Shown here: piece by piece, positions 35,776-48,598 of the stretch | Layout of the letters: each line of letters begins with the position of its first letter | Numbering within the stretch: position 1 is the stretch's first letter | Assembly (NCBI GenBank): GCA_914767715.1 | Contig: OU612065.1 | Coordinates: 32,736,001-32,800,000, forward strand | Direction of reading: 5' to 3' | DNA length: 64,000 nucleotides | Origin: Membranipora membranacea | Taxonomy: Eukaryota > Bryozoa > Gymnolaemata > Cheilostomatida > Membraniporidae | Program-made: the position numbers and the translations under genes | Notes under the pieces: model-generated | What the model was told of the DNA's origin: nothing | Seen by the model: only the letters and a program-made list of their open reading frames with translations | Databases searched by the model: none

Positions 35776-36842
35776 CTTGAAACTCTGTTTTGACGTTCGT
35801 GATGACGTCCCTATATCTCATATAAAATATTAGCTCCCTGTGACGATGCGTATTCTATGGAGGTGTTTTGCAAGAAATTGACAAAAATCGATAGTTACGG
35901 TCCTGGGGAAATTGGCCAATAATTGGGCAGAATTCCTTACTCGCTTAGAAACGCTTGAAACTCTGTTTTGACGTTCGCAATGACGTCCCAATATCTCATA
36001 TGAAATATTAACTCCCTGTGACGATGCGTATTCTATGGAGGTGTTTTGCAAGAAATTTACAAAAATCGATATGTACGGTCCTGGGGAAATTGGCCAATAA
36101 TTGGGCAGAATTTCTTACTCGCTTAGAAACGCTTGAAACTCTGTTTTGACGTTCGCAATGACGTCCCAATATCTCATATGAAATATTAGCTCCCTGTGAC
36201 GATGCGTATTCTATGGAGGTGTTTTGCAAGAAATTGACAAAAATCGATAGGTACGGTCCTGGGCAAATTGGCCAATAATTGGGCAGAATCCCTTACTCGC
36301 TTAGAAACGCTTGAAACTCTGTTTTGACGTTCGTGATGACGTCCCTTTATCTCATAAAAAATATTAGCTCCCTGTGATGATGCGTATTCTATCGGGGTGT
36401 TTTGCAAGAAATTGACAAAAATCGATAGGTACGGTCCCGGGGAAATTGGCCAATAATTGGGCAGAATTCCTTACCGCTTAGAAACGCTTCAAACTCTGTT
36501 TTGACGTTCGCAATGACGTCCCAATATCTCATATGAAATATTAGATCCCTGTGACGATGCGTATTCTATGGAGGTGTTTTGCAAGAAATTGACAAAAATC
36601 GATAGGTACGGTCCTGGGGAAATTGGCCAATAATTGGGCAAAATTCCTTACTCGCTTAGAGACGCTTGAAACTCTGTTTTGACGTTCGTGATGACGTCCC
36701 TATATCTCATATAAAATATTAGCTCCCTGTGATGATGCGTATTCTATCGAAGTGTTTTGCAAGAAATTGACAAAAATCGATAGGTACGGTCCTGGGGAAA
36801 TTGGCCAATAATTGGGCAGAATTCCTTACTCGCTTAGAAACG
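35776..36842 (+). repeat. 6-monomer higher-order unit, copy 2 (1,067 bp, one -1 indel)
   Basis: Tandem copy of 34709-35775 that includes the same one-base deletion CCTTACCGCTTAG near 36470 (copy 1 near 35403), proving descent. Differences by eye: GCGTATTC for GCGCATTC, GGGCAAAATTCC near 36638, and GGTCCTGGGG for GGTCCTGAGG at the end. Confidence 0.88.
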
Positions 36843-37732
36843 CTTGAAACTCTGTTTTGACGTTCGCAATGACGTCCCAATATCTCATATAAAATATTAG
36901 CTCCCTGTGACGATGCGTATTCTATGGAGGTGTTTTGCAAGAAATTGACAAAAATCGATAGGTACGGTCCTGGGGAAATTGGCCAATAATTGGGCAGAAT
37001 TCCTTACTCGCTTAGAAACGCTTGAAACTCTGTTTTGACGTTCGTGATGACGTCCCTTTATCTCATAAAAAATATTAGCTCCCTGTGATGATGCGTATTC
37101 TATCGGGGTGTTTTGCAAGAAATTGACAAAAATCGATAGGTACGGTCCCGGGGAAATTGGCCAATAATTTGGCAGAATTCCTTACTCGCTTAGAAACGCT
37201 TGAAACTCTGTTTTGACGTTCGTGATGACGTCCCTATATCTCATATAAAATATTAGCTCCCTGTGACGATGCGTATTCTATCGAGGTGTTTTGCAAGAAA
37301 TTGACAAAAATCGATAGGTACGGTCCTAAGGAAATTGGCCAATAATTGGGCAGAATTCCTTACTCGCTTAGAAACGCTTGAAACTCTGTTTTGACGTTCG
37401 TGATGACGTCCCTATATCTCATATGAAATATTAGCTCCCTGTGATGATGCGTATTCTATCGAGGTGTTTTGCAAGAACTTGACAAAAATCGATAGGTACG
37501 GTCCTGGGGAAATTAGCCAATAATTGGGCAGAATTCCTTACTCGCTTAGAGACGCTTGAAACTCTGTTTTGACGTTCGTGATGACGTCCCTATATCTCAT
37601 ATAAAATATTAGCTCCCTGTGATGATGCGTATTCTATCGAAATGTTTTGCAAGAAATTGACAAAAATCGATAGGTACGGTCCTGGGGAAATTGGCCAATA
37701 ATTGGGCAGAATTCCTTACACGCTTAGAAACG
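36843..37732 (+). repeat. Satellite monomers, part of a dispersed copy
   Basis: Five monomers. From about 37290 to 37940 (running into the next block) they match 46020-46670 at +8,730 bp: GGTCCTAAGG, GAAATTAGCC, AGAGACG, CTATCGAAATG, CTTACACGC, TTAACTCCC and GAATTTCTTAC. The offset is 49 monomers plus 8 bp, exactly the two 4-bp insertions that lie between the copies. Confidence 0.87.
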
Positions 37733-39872
37733 CTTGAAACTCTGTTTTGACGTTCGCAATGACGTCCCAATATCTCATATGAAATATTAACTCCCTGTGA
37801 CGATGCGTATTCTATGGAGGTGTTTTGCAAGAAATTGACAAAAATCGATAGGTACGGTCCTGGGGAAATTGGCCAATAATTGGGCAGAATTTCTTACTCG
37901 CTTAGAAACGCTTGAAACTCTGTTTTGACGTTCGCAATGACGTCCCAATATCTCATATAAAATATTAGCTCCCTGTGACGATGCGTATGCTATGGAGGTG
38001 ATTTGCAAGAAATTGACAAAAATTGATAGGTACGGTCCTGGGGAAATTGGCCAATAATTGGGCAGAATTCCTTACTCGCTTAGAAACGCTTCAAACTCTG
38101 TTTTGACGTTCGCAATGACGTCCCAATATCTCATATGAAATATTAGCTCCCTGTGACGATGCGTATTCTATGGAGGTGTTTTGCAAGAAATTGACAAAAA
38201 TCGATAGGTACGGACGGTCCTTGGGAAATTGGCCAATAGTTGGGCAGAATTCCTTACTCGCTTAGAAACGCTTGGAACTCTGTTTTGACGTTCGCAATGA
38301 CGTCCCAATATCTCATATAAAAGATTAGCTCCCTATGACGATGCGTATTCTATGGAGGTGTTTTGCAAGAAATTGACAAAAATCGATAGGTACGGTCCTG
38401 GGGAAATTGGCCAATAATTGGGCAGAATTCCTTACTCGCTTAGAAACGCTTGAAACTCTGTTTTGACGTTCGTGATGACGTCCCTATATCTCATATAAAA
38501 TATTAGCTCCCTGTGATGATGCGTATTCTATCGAAGTGTTTGGCAAGAAATTGACAAAAATCTATAGGTACGGTCCTGGGGAAATTGGCCAATAATTGGG
38601 CAGAATTCCTTACTCGCTTAGAAACGCTTGAAACTCTGTTTTGACGTTCGCAATGACGTCCCAATATCTCATATAAAATATTAGCTCCCTGTGAAGATGC
38701 GTATTCTATGGAGGTGTTTTGCAAGAAATTGACAAAAATCGATAGGTACGGTCCTGGGCAAATTGGCCAATAATTGGGCAGAATTCCTTACTCGCTTAGA
38801 AACGCTTGAAACTCTGTTTTGACGTTCGCAATGACGTCCCAATATCTCATATGAAATATTAGCTCCCTGTGACGATGCGTATTCTATGGAGGTGTTTTGC
38901 AAGAAATTGACAAAAATCGATAGGTACGGTCCTTGGGAAATTGGCCAATAATTGGGCAGAATTCCTTACTCGCTTAGAAACGCTTGGAACTCTGTTTTGA
39001 CGTTCGCAATGACGTCCCAATATCTCATATAAAAGATTAGCTCCCTATGACGATGCGTATTCTATGGAGGTGTTTTGCAAGAAATTGACAAAAATCGATA
39101 GGTACGGTCCTGGGGAAAGAGGCCAATAATTGGGCAGAATTCCTTACTCGCTTAGAAACGCTTTAAACTCTGTTTTGACGTTCGCAATGACGTCCCAATA
39201 TCTCATATGAAATATTAGCTCCCTGTGACGATGCGTATTCTGTGGAGGTGTTTTGTAAGAAATTGACAAAAATCGATAGGTACGGTCCTGGGGAAATTGG
39301 CCAATAATTGGGCAGAATTCCTTACTCGCTTAGAAACGCTTGAAACTCTGTTTTGACGTTCACAATGACGTCCCAATATCTCATATAAAATATTAGCTCC
39401 CTGTGACGATGCGTATTCTATGGAGGAGTTTTGCAAGAAATTGACAAAAATCGATAGGTACGGTCCTGGGCAAATTGGCCAATAATTGGGCAGAATTCCT
39501 TACTCGCTTAGAAACGCTTGAAACTCTGTTTTGACGTTCGTGATGACGTCCCTTTATCTCATAAAAAATATTAGCTCCCTGTGATGATGCGTATTCTATC
39601 GGGGTGTTTTGCAAGAAATTGACAAAAATCGATAGGTACGGTCCCGGGGAAATTGGCCAATAATTAGGCAGAATTCCTTACTCGCTTAGAAACGCTTCAA
39701 ACTCTGTTTTGACGTTCGCAATGACGTCCCAATATCTCATATGAAATATTGGATCCCTGTGACGATGCGTATTCTATGGAGGTGTTTTGCAAGAAATTGA
39801 CAAAAATCGATAGGTACGGTCCTGGGGAAATTGGCCAATAATTGGGCAGAATTCCTTACACGCTTAGAAACG
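37733..39872 (+). repeat. 12-monomer higher-order unit, copy 1 (2,140 bp, +4 indel)
   Basis: Ordered tags: TTAACTCCC, GAATTTCTTAC, CGTATGCTATGG with GTGATTTGC, AAAATTGATAGG, CTTCAAACTC, the +4 GGTACGGACGGTCC, CAATAGTTGG, CTTGGAACTC with AAGATTAG, GTTTGGCAAG with AATCTATAGG, GTGAAGATGCG, GGGCAAATTGG, GGGGAAAGAGGCC, CTTTAAACTC, TTCTGTGG with TTTTGTAAG, TTCACAATG, GGAGGAGTTTTGC, B' and ATTGGATCCC. I found no difference from the next 2,140 bp until about 41960. Confidence 0.9.
38206..38222 (+). repeat. 4-bp insertion (ACGG duplicated), copy 1
   Basis: GGTACGGACGGTCC stands where the array has GGTACGGTCC. Four bases (ACGG) are duplicated in tandem, consistent with slippage, making a 182-bp monomer. 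The same insertion occurs near 40352, 2,140 bp away, and I saw it nowhere else, so it predates the 12-mer duplication. Confidence 0.92.
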
Positions 39873-42012
39873 CTTGAAACTCTGTTTTGACGTTCGCAAT
39901 GACGTCCCAATATCTCATATGAAATATTAACTCCCTGTGACGATGCGTATTCTATGGAGGTGTTTTGCAAGAAATTGACAAAAATCGATAGGTACGGTCC
40001 TGGGGAAATTGGCCAATAATTGGGCAGAATTTCTTACTCGCTTAGAAACGCTTGAAACTCTGTTTTGACGTTCGCAATGACGTCCCAATATCTCATATAA
40101 AATATTAGCTCCCTGTGACGATGCGTATGCTATGGAGGTGATTTGCAAGAAATTGACAAAAATTGATAGGTACGGTCCTGGGGAAATTGGCCAATAATTG
40201 GGCAGAATTCCTTACTCGCTTAGAAACGCTTCAAACTCTGTTTTGACGTTCGCAATGACGTCCCAATATCTCATATGAAATATTAGCTCCCTGTGACGAT
40301 GCGTATTCTATGGAGGTGTTTTGCAAGAAATTGACAAAAATCGATAGGTACGGACGGTCCTTGGGAAATTGGCCAATAGTTGGGCAGAATTCCTTACTCG
40401 CTTAGAAACGCTTGGAACTCTGTTTTGACGTTCGCAATGACGTCCCAATATCTCATATAAAAGATTAGCTCCCTATGACGATGCGTATTCTATGGAGGTG
40501 TTTTGCAAGAAATTGACAAAAATCGATAGGTACGGTCCTGGGGAAATTGGCCAATAATTGGGCAGAATTCCTTACTCGCTTAGAAACGCTTGAAACTCTG
40601 TTTTGACGTTCGTGATGACGTCCCTATATCTCATATAAAATATTAGCTCCCTGTGATGATGCGTATTCTATCGAAGTGTTTGGCAAGAAATTGACAAAAA
40701 TCTATAGGTACGGTCCTGGGGAAATTGGCCAATAATTGGGCAGAATTCCTTACTCGCTTAGAAACGCTTGAAACTCTGTTTTGACGTTCGCAATGACGTC
40801 CCAATATCTCATATAAAATATTAGCTCCCTGTGAAGATGCGTATTCTATGGAGGTGTTTTGCAAGAAATTGACAAAAATCGATAGGTACGGTCCTGGGCA
40901 AATTGGCCAATAATTGGGCAGAATTCCTTACTCGCTTAGAAACGCTTGAAACTCTGTTTTGACGTTCGCAATGACGTCCCAATATCTCATATGAAATATT
41001 AGCTCCCTGTGACGATGCGTATTCTATGGAGGTGTTTTGCAAGAAATTGACAAAAATCGATAGGTACGGTCCTTGGGAAATTGGCCAATAATTGGGCAGA
41101 ATTCCTTACTCGCTTAGAAACGCTTGGAACTCTGTTTTGACGTTCGCAATGACGTCCCAATATCTCATATAAAAGATTAGCTCCCTATGACGATGCGTAT
41201 TCTATGGAGGTGTTTTGCAAGAAATTGACAAAAATCGATAGGTACGGTCCTGGGGAAAGAGGCCAATAATTGGGCAGAATTCCTTACTCGCTTAGAAACG
41301 CTTTAAACTCTGTTTTGACGTTCGCAATGACGTCCCAATATCTCATATGAAATATTAGCTCCCTGTGACGATGCGTATTCTGTGGAGGTGTTTTGTAAGA
41401 AATTGACAAAAATCGATAGGTACGGTCCTGGGGAAATTGGCCAATAATTGGGCAGAATTCCTTACTCGCTTAGAAACGCTTGAAACTCTGTTTTGACGTT
41501 CACAATGACGTCCCAATATCTCATATAAAATATTAGCTCCCTGTGACGATGCGTATTCTATGGAGGAGTTTTGCAAGAAATTGACAAAAATCGATAGGTA
41601 CGGTCCTGGGCAAATTGGCCAATAATTGGGCAGAATTCCTTACTCGCTTAGAAACGCTTGAAACTCTGTTTTGACGTTCGTGATGACGTCCCTTTATCTC
41701 ATAAAAAATATTAGCTCCCTGTGATGATGCGTATTCTATCGGGGTGTTTTGCAAGAAATTGACAAAAATCGATAGGTACGGTCCCGGGGAAATTGGCCAA
41801 TAATTAGGCAGAATTCCTTACTCGCTTAGAAACGCTTCAAACTCTGTTTTGACGTTCGCAATGACGTCCCAATATCTCATATGAAATATTGGATCCCTGT
41901 GACGATGCGTATTCTATGGAGGTGTTTTGCAAGAAATTGACAAAAATCGATAGGTACGGTCCTAGGGAAATTGGCCAATAATTTGGCAGAATTCCTTACT
42001 CGCTTAGAAACG
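39873..42012 (+). repeat. 12-monomer higher-order unit, copy 2 (2,140 bp, +4 indel)
   Basis: Tandem copy of 37733-39872 with all tags in order, including the 4-bp insertion near 40352. It diverges only in the second half of the last monomer (GGTCCTAGGG with AATTTGGC near 41962, against GGTCCTGGGG). The apparent identity over about 2.1 kb makes this one of the youngest duplications in the window, or a place where an assembly could have been affected. Confidence 0.9.
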
Positions 42013-45000
42013 CTTGAAACTCTGTTTTGACGTTCGTGATGACGTCCCTATATATCATATAAAATATTAGCTCCCTGTGACGATGCGTATTCTATCGAGG
42101 TGTTTTGCAAGAAATTGACAAAAATTGATTGGTTCGGTCCTGGGGAAATTGGCCAATAATTGGGCAGAATTCCTTACTCGCTTAGAAACGCTTGAAACTC
42201 TGTTTTGACGTTCGTGATGACGTCCCTATATCTCATATAAAATATTAGCTCCCTGTGATGATGCGTATTCTATCGAAGTGTTTTGCAAGAAATTGACAAA
42301 AATCTATAGGTACGGTCCTGGGGAAATTGGCCAATAGTTGGGCAGAATTCCTTACTCGCTTAGAAACGCTTGAAACTCTGTTTTGACGTTCGCAATGACG
42401 TCCCAATATCTCATATAAAATATTAGCTCCCTGTGACGATGCGTATTCTATGGAGGTGTTTTGCAAGAAATTGACAAAAATCGATAGGTACGGTCCTGGG
42501 CAAATTGGCCAATAATTGGGCAGAATTCCTTACTCGGTTAGAAACGCTTGAAACTCTGTTTTGACGTTCGTGATGACGTCCCTTTATCTCATAAAAAATA
42601 TTAGCTCCCTGTGATGATGCGTATTCTATCGGGGTGTTTTGCAAGAAATTGACAAAAATCGATAGGTGCGCTCCTGGGGAAATTGGCCAATAATTGGGCA
42701 GAATTCCTTACTCGCTTAGAAACGCTTCAAACTCTGTTTTGACGTTCGCAATGACGTCCCAATATCTCATATGAAATATTAGATCCCTGTGACGATTCGT
42801 ATTCTATGGAGGTGTTTTGCAAGAAAATGACAAAAATCTATAGGTACGGTCCTGGGGAAATTGGCCAATAGTTGGGCAGAATTCCTTACTCGCTTAGAAA
42901 CGCTTGAAACTCTGTTTTGACGTTCGCAATGACGTCCCAATATCTCATATAAAATATTAGCTCCCTGTGACGATGCGTATTCTATGGAGGTGTTTTGCAA
43001 GAAATTGACAAAAATCGATAGGTACGGTCCTGGGCAAATTGGCCAATAATTGGGCAGAATTCCTTACTCGCTTAGAAACGCTTGAAACTCTGTTTTGACG
43101 TTCGTGATGACGTCCCTTTATCTCATAAAAAATATTAGCTCCCTGTGATGATGCGTATTCTATCGGGGTGTTTTGCAAGAAATTGACAAAAATCGATAGG
43201 TGCGCTCCCGGGGAAATTGGCCAATAATTGGGCAGAATTCCTTACTCGCTTAGAAACGCTTCAAACTCTGTTTTGACGTTCGCAATGACGTCCCAATATC
43301 TCATATGAAATATTAGATCCCTGTGACGATGCGTATTCTATGGAGGTGTTTTGCAAGAAATTGACAAAAATCGATAGGTACGGTCCTGGGGAAATTGGCC
43401 AATAATTGGGCAGAATTCCTTACTCGCTTAGAGACGCTTGAAACTCTGTTTTGACGTTCGTGATGAAGTCCCTAAATCTCATATAAAATATTAGCTCCCT
43501 GTGATGATGCGTATTCTATGGAGGTGTTTTGCAAGAAATTGACAAAAATCGATAGGTACGGTCCTGGGGAAATTGGCCAATAATTGGGCAGAATTCCTTA
43601 CTCGCTTAGAAACGCTTGAAACTCTGTTTTGACGTTCGTGATGACGTCCCTTTATCTCATAAAAAATATTAGCTCCCTGTGATGATGCGTATTCTATCGG
43701 GGTGTTTTGCAAGAAATTGACAAAAATCGATAGGTACGGTCCCGGGGAAATTGGCCAATAATTTGGCAGAATTCCTTACTCGCTTAGAAACGCTTGAAAC
43801 TCTGTTTTGACGTTCGTGATGACGTCCCTATATCTCATATAAAATATTAGCTCCCTGTGACGATGCGTATTCTATCGAGGTGTTTTGCAAGAAATTGACA
43901 AAAATCGATAGCTACGGTCCTGGGCAAATTAGCCAATAATTGGGCAGAATTCCTTACTCGCTTAGAAACGCTTGAAACTCTGTTTTGACGTTCGCAATGA
44001 CGTCCCAATATCTCATATGAAATATTAGCTCCCTGTGACGATGCGTATTCTATGGAGGTGTTTTGCAAGAAATTGACAAAAATCGATAGGTACGGTCCTT
44101 GGGAAATTGGCCAATAATTGGGCAGAATTCCTTACTCGCTTAGAAACGCTTGGAACTCTGTTTTGACGTTCGCAATGACGTCCCAATATCTCATATAAAA
44201 GATTAGCTCCCTATGACGATGCGTATTCTATGGAGGTGTTTTGCAAGAAATTGACAAAAATCGATAGGTACGGTCCTGGGGAAATTGGCCAATAATTGGG
44301 CAGAATTCCTTACTCGCTTAGAAACGCTTGAAACTCTGTTTTGACGTTCGCAATGACGTCCCAATATCTCATATGAAATATTAGCTCCCTGTGACGATGC
44401 GTATTCTATGGAGGTGTTTAGCAAGAAATTGACAAAAATCGATTGGTTCGGTCCTGGGGAAATTGGCCAATAATTGGGCAGAATTCCTTACTCGCTTAGA
44501 AACGCTTGAAACTCTGTTTTGACGTTCGTGATGACGTCCCTATATCTCATATAAAATATTAGCTCCCTGTGATGATGCGTATTCTATCGAAGTGTTTTGC
44601 AAGAAATTGACAAAAATCTATAGGTACGGTCCTGGGGAAATTGACCAATAATTGGGCAGAATTCCTTACTCGGTTAGAAACGCTTGAAACTCTGTTTTGA
44701 CGTTCGCAATGACGTCCCAATATCTCATATAAAATATTAGCTCCCTGTGACGATGCGTATTCTATGAAGGTGTTTTGCAAGAAATTGACAAAAATCGATA
44801 GGTACGGTCCTGGGCAAATTGGCCAATAATTGGGCAGAATTCCTTACTCGCTTAGAAACGCTTGAAACTCTGTTTTGACGTTCGTGATGACGTCCCTTTA
44901 TCTCATAAAAAATATTAGCTCCCTGTGATGATGCGTATTCTATCGGGGTGTTTTGCAAGAAATTGACAAAAATCGATAGGTACGGTCCCGGGGAAATTGG

Positions 45001-46996
45001 CCAATAATTGGGCAGAATTCCTTACTCGCTTAGAAACGCTTCAAACTGTGTTTTGACGTTCGCAATGACGTCCCAATATCTCATATGAAATATTAGATCC
45101 CTGTGACGATGCGTATTCTATGGAGGTGTTTTGCAAGAAATTGACAAAAATCGATAGGTACGGTCCTGGGGAAATTGGCCAATAATTGGGCAGAATTTCT
45201 TACTCGCTTAGAAACGCTTGAAACTCTGTTTTGACGTTCGCAATGACGTCCCAATATCTCATATGAAATATTAGCTCCCTGTGACGATGCGTATTCTATG
45301 GAGGTGTTTTGCAAGAAATTGACAAAAATCGATAGGTACGGTCCTGGGCAAATTGGCCAATAATTGGGCAGAATCCCTTACTCGCTTAGAAACGCTTGAA
45401 ACTCTGTTTTGACGTTCGTGATGACGTCCCTTTATCTCATAAAAAATATTAGCTCCCTGTGATGATGCGTATTCTATCGGGGTGTTTTGCAAGAAATTGA
45501 CAAAAATCGATAGGTACGGTCCCGGGGAAATTGGCCAATAATTGGGCAGAATTCCTTACTCGCTTAGAAACGCTTCAAACTCTGTTTTGACGTTCGCAAT
45601 GACGTCCCAATATCTCATATGAAATATTAGATCCCTGTGACGATGCGTATTCTATGGAGGTGTTTTGCAAGAAATTGACAAAAATCGATAGGTACGGTCC
45701 TGGGGAAATTGGCCAATAATTGGGCAGAATTCCTTACTCGCTTAGAGACGCTTGAAACTCTGTTTTGACGTTCGTGATGACGTCCCTATATCTCATATAA
45801 AATATTAGCTCCCTGTGATGATGCGTATTCTATCGAAGTGTTTTGCAAGAAATTGACAAAAGTCGATAGGTACGGTCCTGGGGAAATTGGCCAATAATTG
45901 GGCAGAATTCCTTACTCGCTTAGAAACGCTAGAAACTCTGTTTTGACGTTTGCAATGACGTCCCAATATCTCATATAAAATATTAGCTCCCTGTGACGAT
46001 GCGTATTCTATGGAGGTGTTTTGCAAGAAATTGACAAAAATCGATAGGTACGGTCCTAAGGAAATTGGCCAATAATTGGGCAGAATTCCTTACTCGCTTA
46101 GAAACGCTTGAAACTCTGTTTTGACGTTCGTGATGACGTCCCTATATCTCATATGAAATATTAGCTCCCTGTGATGATGCGTATTCTATCGAGGTGTTTT
46201 GCAAGAAATTGACAAAAATCGATAGGTACGGTCCTGGGGAAATTAGCCAATAATTGGGCAGAATTCCTTACTCGCTTAGAGACGCTTGAAACTCTGTTTT
46301 GACGTTCGTGATGACGTCCCTATATCTCATATAAAATATTAGCTCCCTGTGATGATGCGTATTCTATCGAAATGTTTTGCAAGAAATTGACAAAAATCGA
46401 TAGGTACGGTCCTGGGGAAATTGGCCAATAATTGGGCAGAATTCCTTACACGCTTAGAAACGCTTGAAACTCTGTTTTGACGTTCGCAATGACGTCCCAA
46501 TATCTCATATGAAATATTAACTCCCTGTGACGATGCGTATTCTATGGAGGTGTTTTGCAAGAAATTGACAAAAATCGATAGGTACGGTCCTGGGGAAATT
46601 GGCCAATAATTGGGCAGAATTTCTTACTCGCTTAGAAACGCTTGAAACTCTGTTTTGCCGTTCGCAATGACGTCCCAATATCTCATATGAAATATTAGAT
46701 CCCTGTGACGATGCGTATTCTATGGAGGTGTTTTGCAAGAAATTGACAAAAATCGATAGGTACGGTCCTGGGGAAATTGGCCAATAATTTGGCAGAATTC
46801 CTTACTCGCTTAGAAACGCTTGAAACTCTGTTTTGACGTTCGTGATGACGTCCCTATATCTCATATAAAATATTAGCTTCCTGTGACGATGCGTATTCTA
46901 TGGAGGTGTTTTGCAAGAAATTGACAAAAATCGATATGTACGGTCCAGGGGAAATTGGCCAATAATTGGGCAGAATTTCTTACTCGCTTAGAAACG
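42013..46996 (+). repeat. Satellite monomers rich in B' type
   Basis: Twenty-eight monomers, with B' copies near 42570, 43105, 43640, 44900 and 45430 separated by A and B types. The stretch to about 43380 is the left partner of a long-range duplication at 51.4-54.2 kb (tags ATATATCATAT, GATTGGTTCGG, AATCTATAGG, GGTGCGCTCC, GATTCGTATTC, AAAATGACAAA). The stretch 46020-46670 matches 37290-37940. Variants GTTTAGCAAG (about 44416) and TTTTGCCGTTCG (about 46653) are private. Only satellite is present. Confidence 0.88.
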
Positions 46997-48598
46997 CTTG
47001 AAACTCTGTTTTAACGTTTGCAATGACGTCCCAATATCTCATATGAAATATTAGCTCCCTGTGACGATGCGTATTCTATGGAGGTGTTTTGCAAGAAATT
47101 GACAAAAATCGATAGGTACGGTCCTGGGCAAATTGGCCAATAATTGGGCAGAATCCCTTACTCGCCTAGAAACGCTTGAAACTCTGTTTTGACGTTCGTG
47201 ATGACGTCCCTTTATCTCATAAAAAATATTAGCTCCCTGTGATGATGCGTATTCTATCGGGGTGTTTTGCAAGAAATTGACAAAAATCGATAGGTACGGT
47301 CCCGGGGAAATTGGCCAATAATTGGGCAGAATTCCTTACTCGCTTAGAAACGCTTCAAACTCTGTTTTGACGTTCGCAATGACGTCCCAATATCTCATAT
47401 GAAATATTAGATCCCTGTGACGATGCGTATTCTATGGAGGTGTTTTGCAAGAAATTGACAAAAATCGATAGGTACGGTCCTGGGGAAATTGGCCAATAAT
47501 TGGGCAGAATTCCTTACTCGCTTAGAGACGCTTGAAACTCTGTTTTGACGTTCGTGATGACGTCCCTATATCTCATATAAAATATTAGCTCCCTGTGATG
47601 ATGCGTATTCTATCGAAGTGTTTTGCAAGAAATTGACAAAAATCGATAGGTACGGTCCTGGGGAAATTGGCCAATAATTGGGCAGAATTCCTTACTCGCT
47701 TAGAAACGCTTGAAACTCTGTTTTGACGTTCGCAATGACGTCCCAATATCTCATATAAAATATTAGCTCCCTGTGACGATGCGTATTCTATGGAGGTGTT
47801 TTGCAAGAAATTGACAAAAATCGATAGGTACGGTCCTGGGGAAATTGGCCAATAATTGGGCAGAATTCCTTACTCGCTTAGAAACGCTTGAAACTCTGTT
47901 TTGACGTTCGTGATGACGTCCCTTTATCTCATAAAAAATATTAGCTCCCTGTGATGATGCGTATTATATCGAGGTGTTTTGCAAGAAATTGACAAAAATC
48001 GATAGGTACGGTCCCGGGGAAATTGGCCAATAATTTGGCAGAATTCCTTACTCGCTTAGAAACGGTTGAAACTCTGTTTTGACGTTCGCGATGACGTCCC
48101 TATATCTCATATAAAATATTAGCTCCCTGTGACGATGCGTATTCTATCGAGGTGTTTTGCAAGAAATTGACAAAAATCGATAGGTACGGTCCTAAGGAAA
48201 TTGGCCAATAATTGGGCAGAATTCCTTACTCGCTTAGAAACGCTTGAAACTCTGTTTTGACGTTCGTGATGACGTCCCTATATCTCATATGAAATATTAG
48301 CTCCCTGTGATGATGCGTATTCTATCGAGGTGTTTTGCAAGAAATTGACAAAAATCGATAGGTACGGTCCTTGGGAAATTGGCCAATAGTTGGGCAGAAT
48401 TCCTTACTCGCTTAGAAACGCTTGGAACTCTGTTTTGACGTTCGCAATGACGTCCCAATATCTCATATAAAAGATTAGCTCCCTATGACGATGCGTATTC
48501 TATGGAGGTGTTTTGCAAGAAATTGACAAAAATCGATAGGTACGGTCCTGGGGAAAGAGGCCAATAATTGGGCAGAATTCCTTACTCGCTTAGAAACG
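46997..48598 (+). repeat. 9-monomer higher-order unit, first of three (1,602 bp)
   Basis: Monomers in order: TTTTAACGTTTGC with GGGCAAATTGG (46997); B' with CGCCTAG before it (47175); CTTCAAACTC with TAGATCCC (47353); B after AGAGACG (47531); A (47709); B' with GTATTATATCG (47887); GGTTGAAACTC with TTCGCGATG (48065); B after GGTCCTAAGG (48243); CTTGGAACTC with AAGATTAG and GGGGAAAGAGG (48421). Confidence 0.88.

Noticed and set aside
38206-38222. 4-bp insertions as transposon target-site duplications
   Set aside because: The extra ACGG is a direct slippage of the adjacent bases with no inserted element, and it is copied at 40352 as part of the 12-mer.
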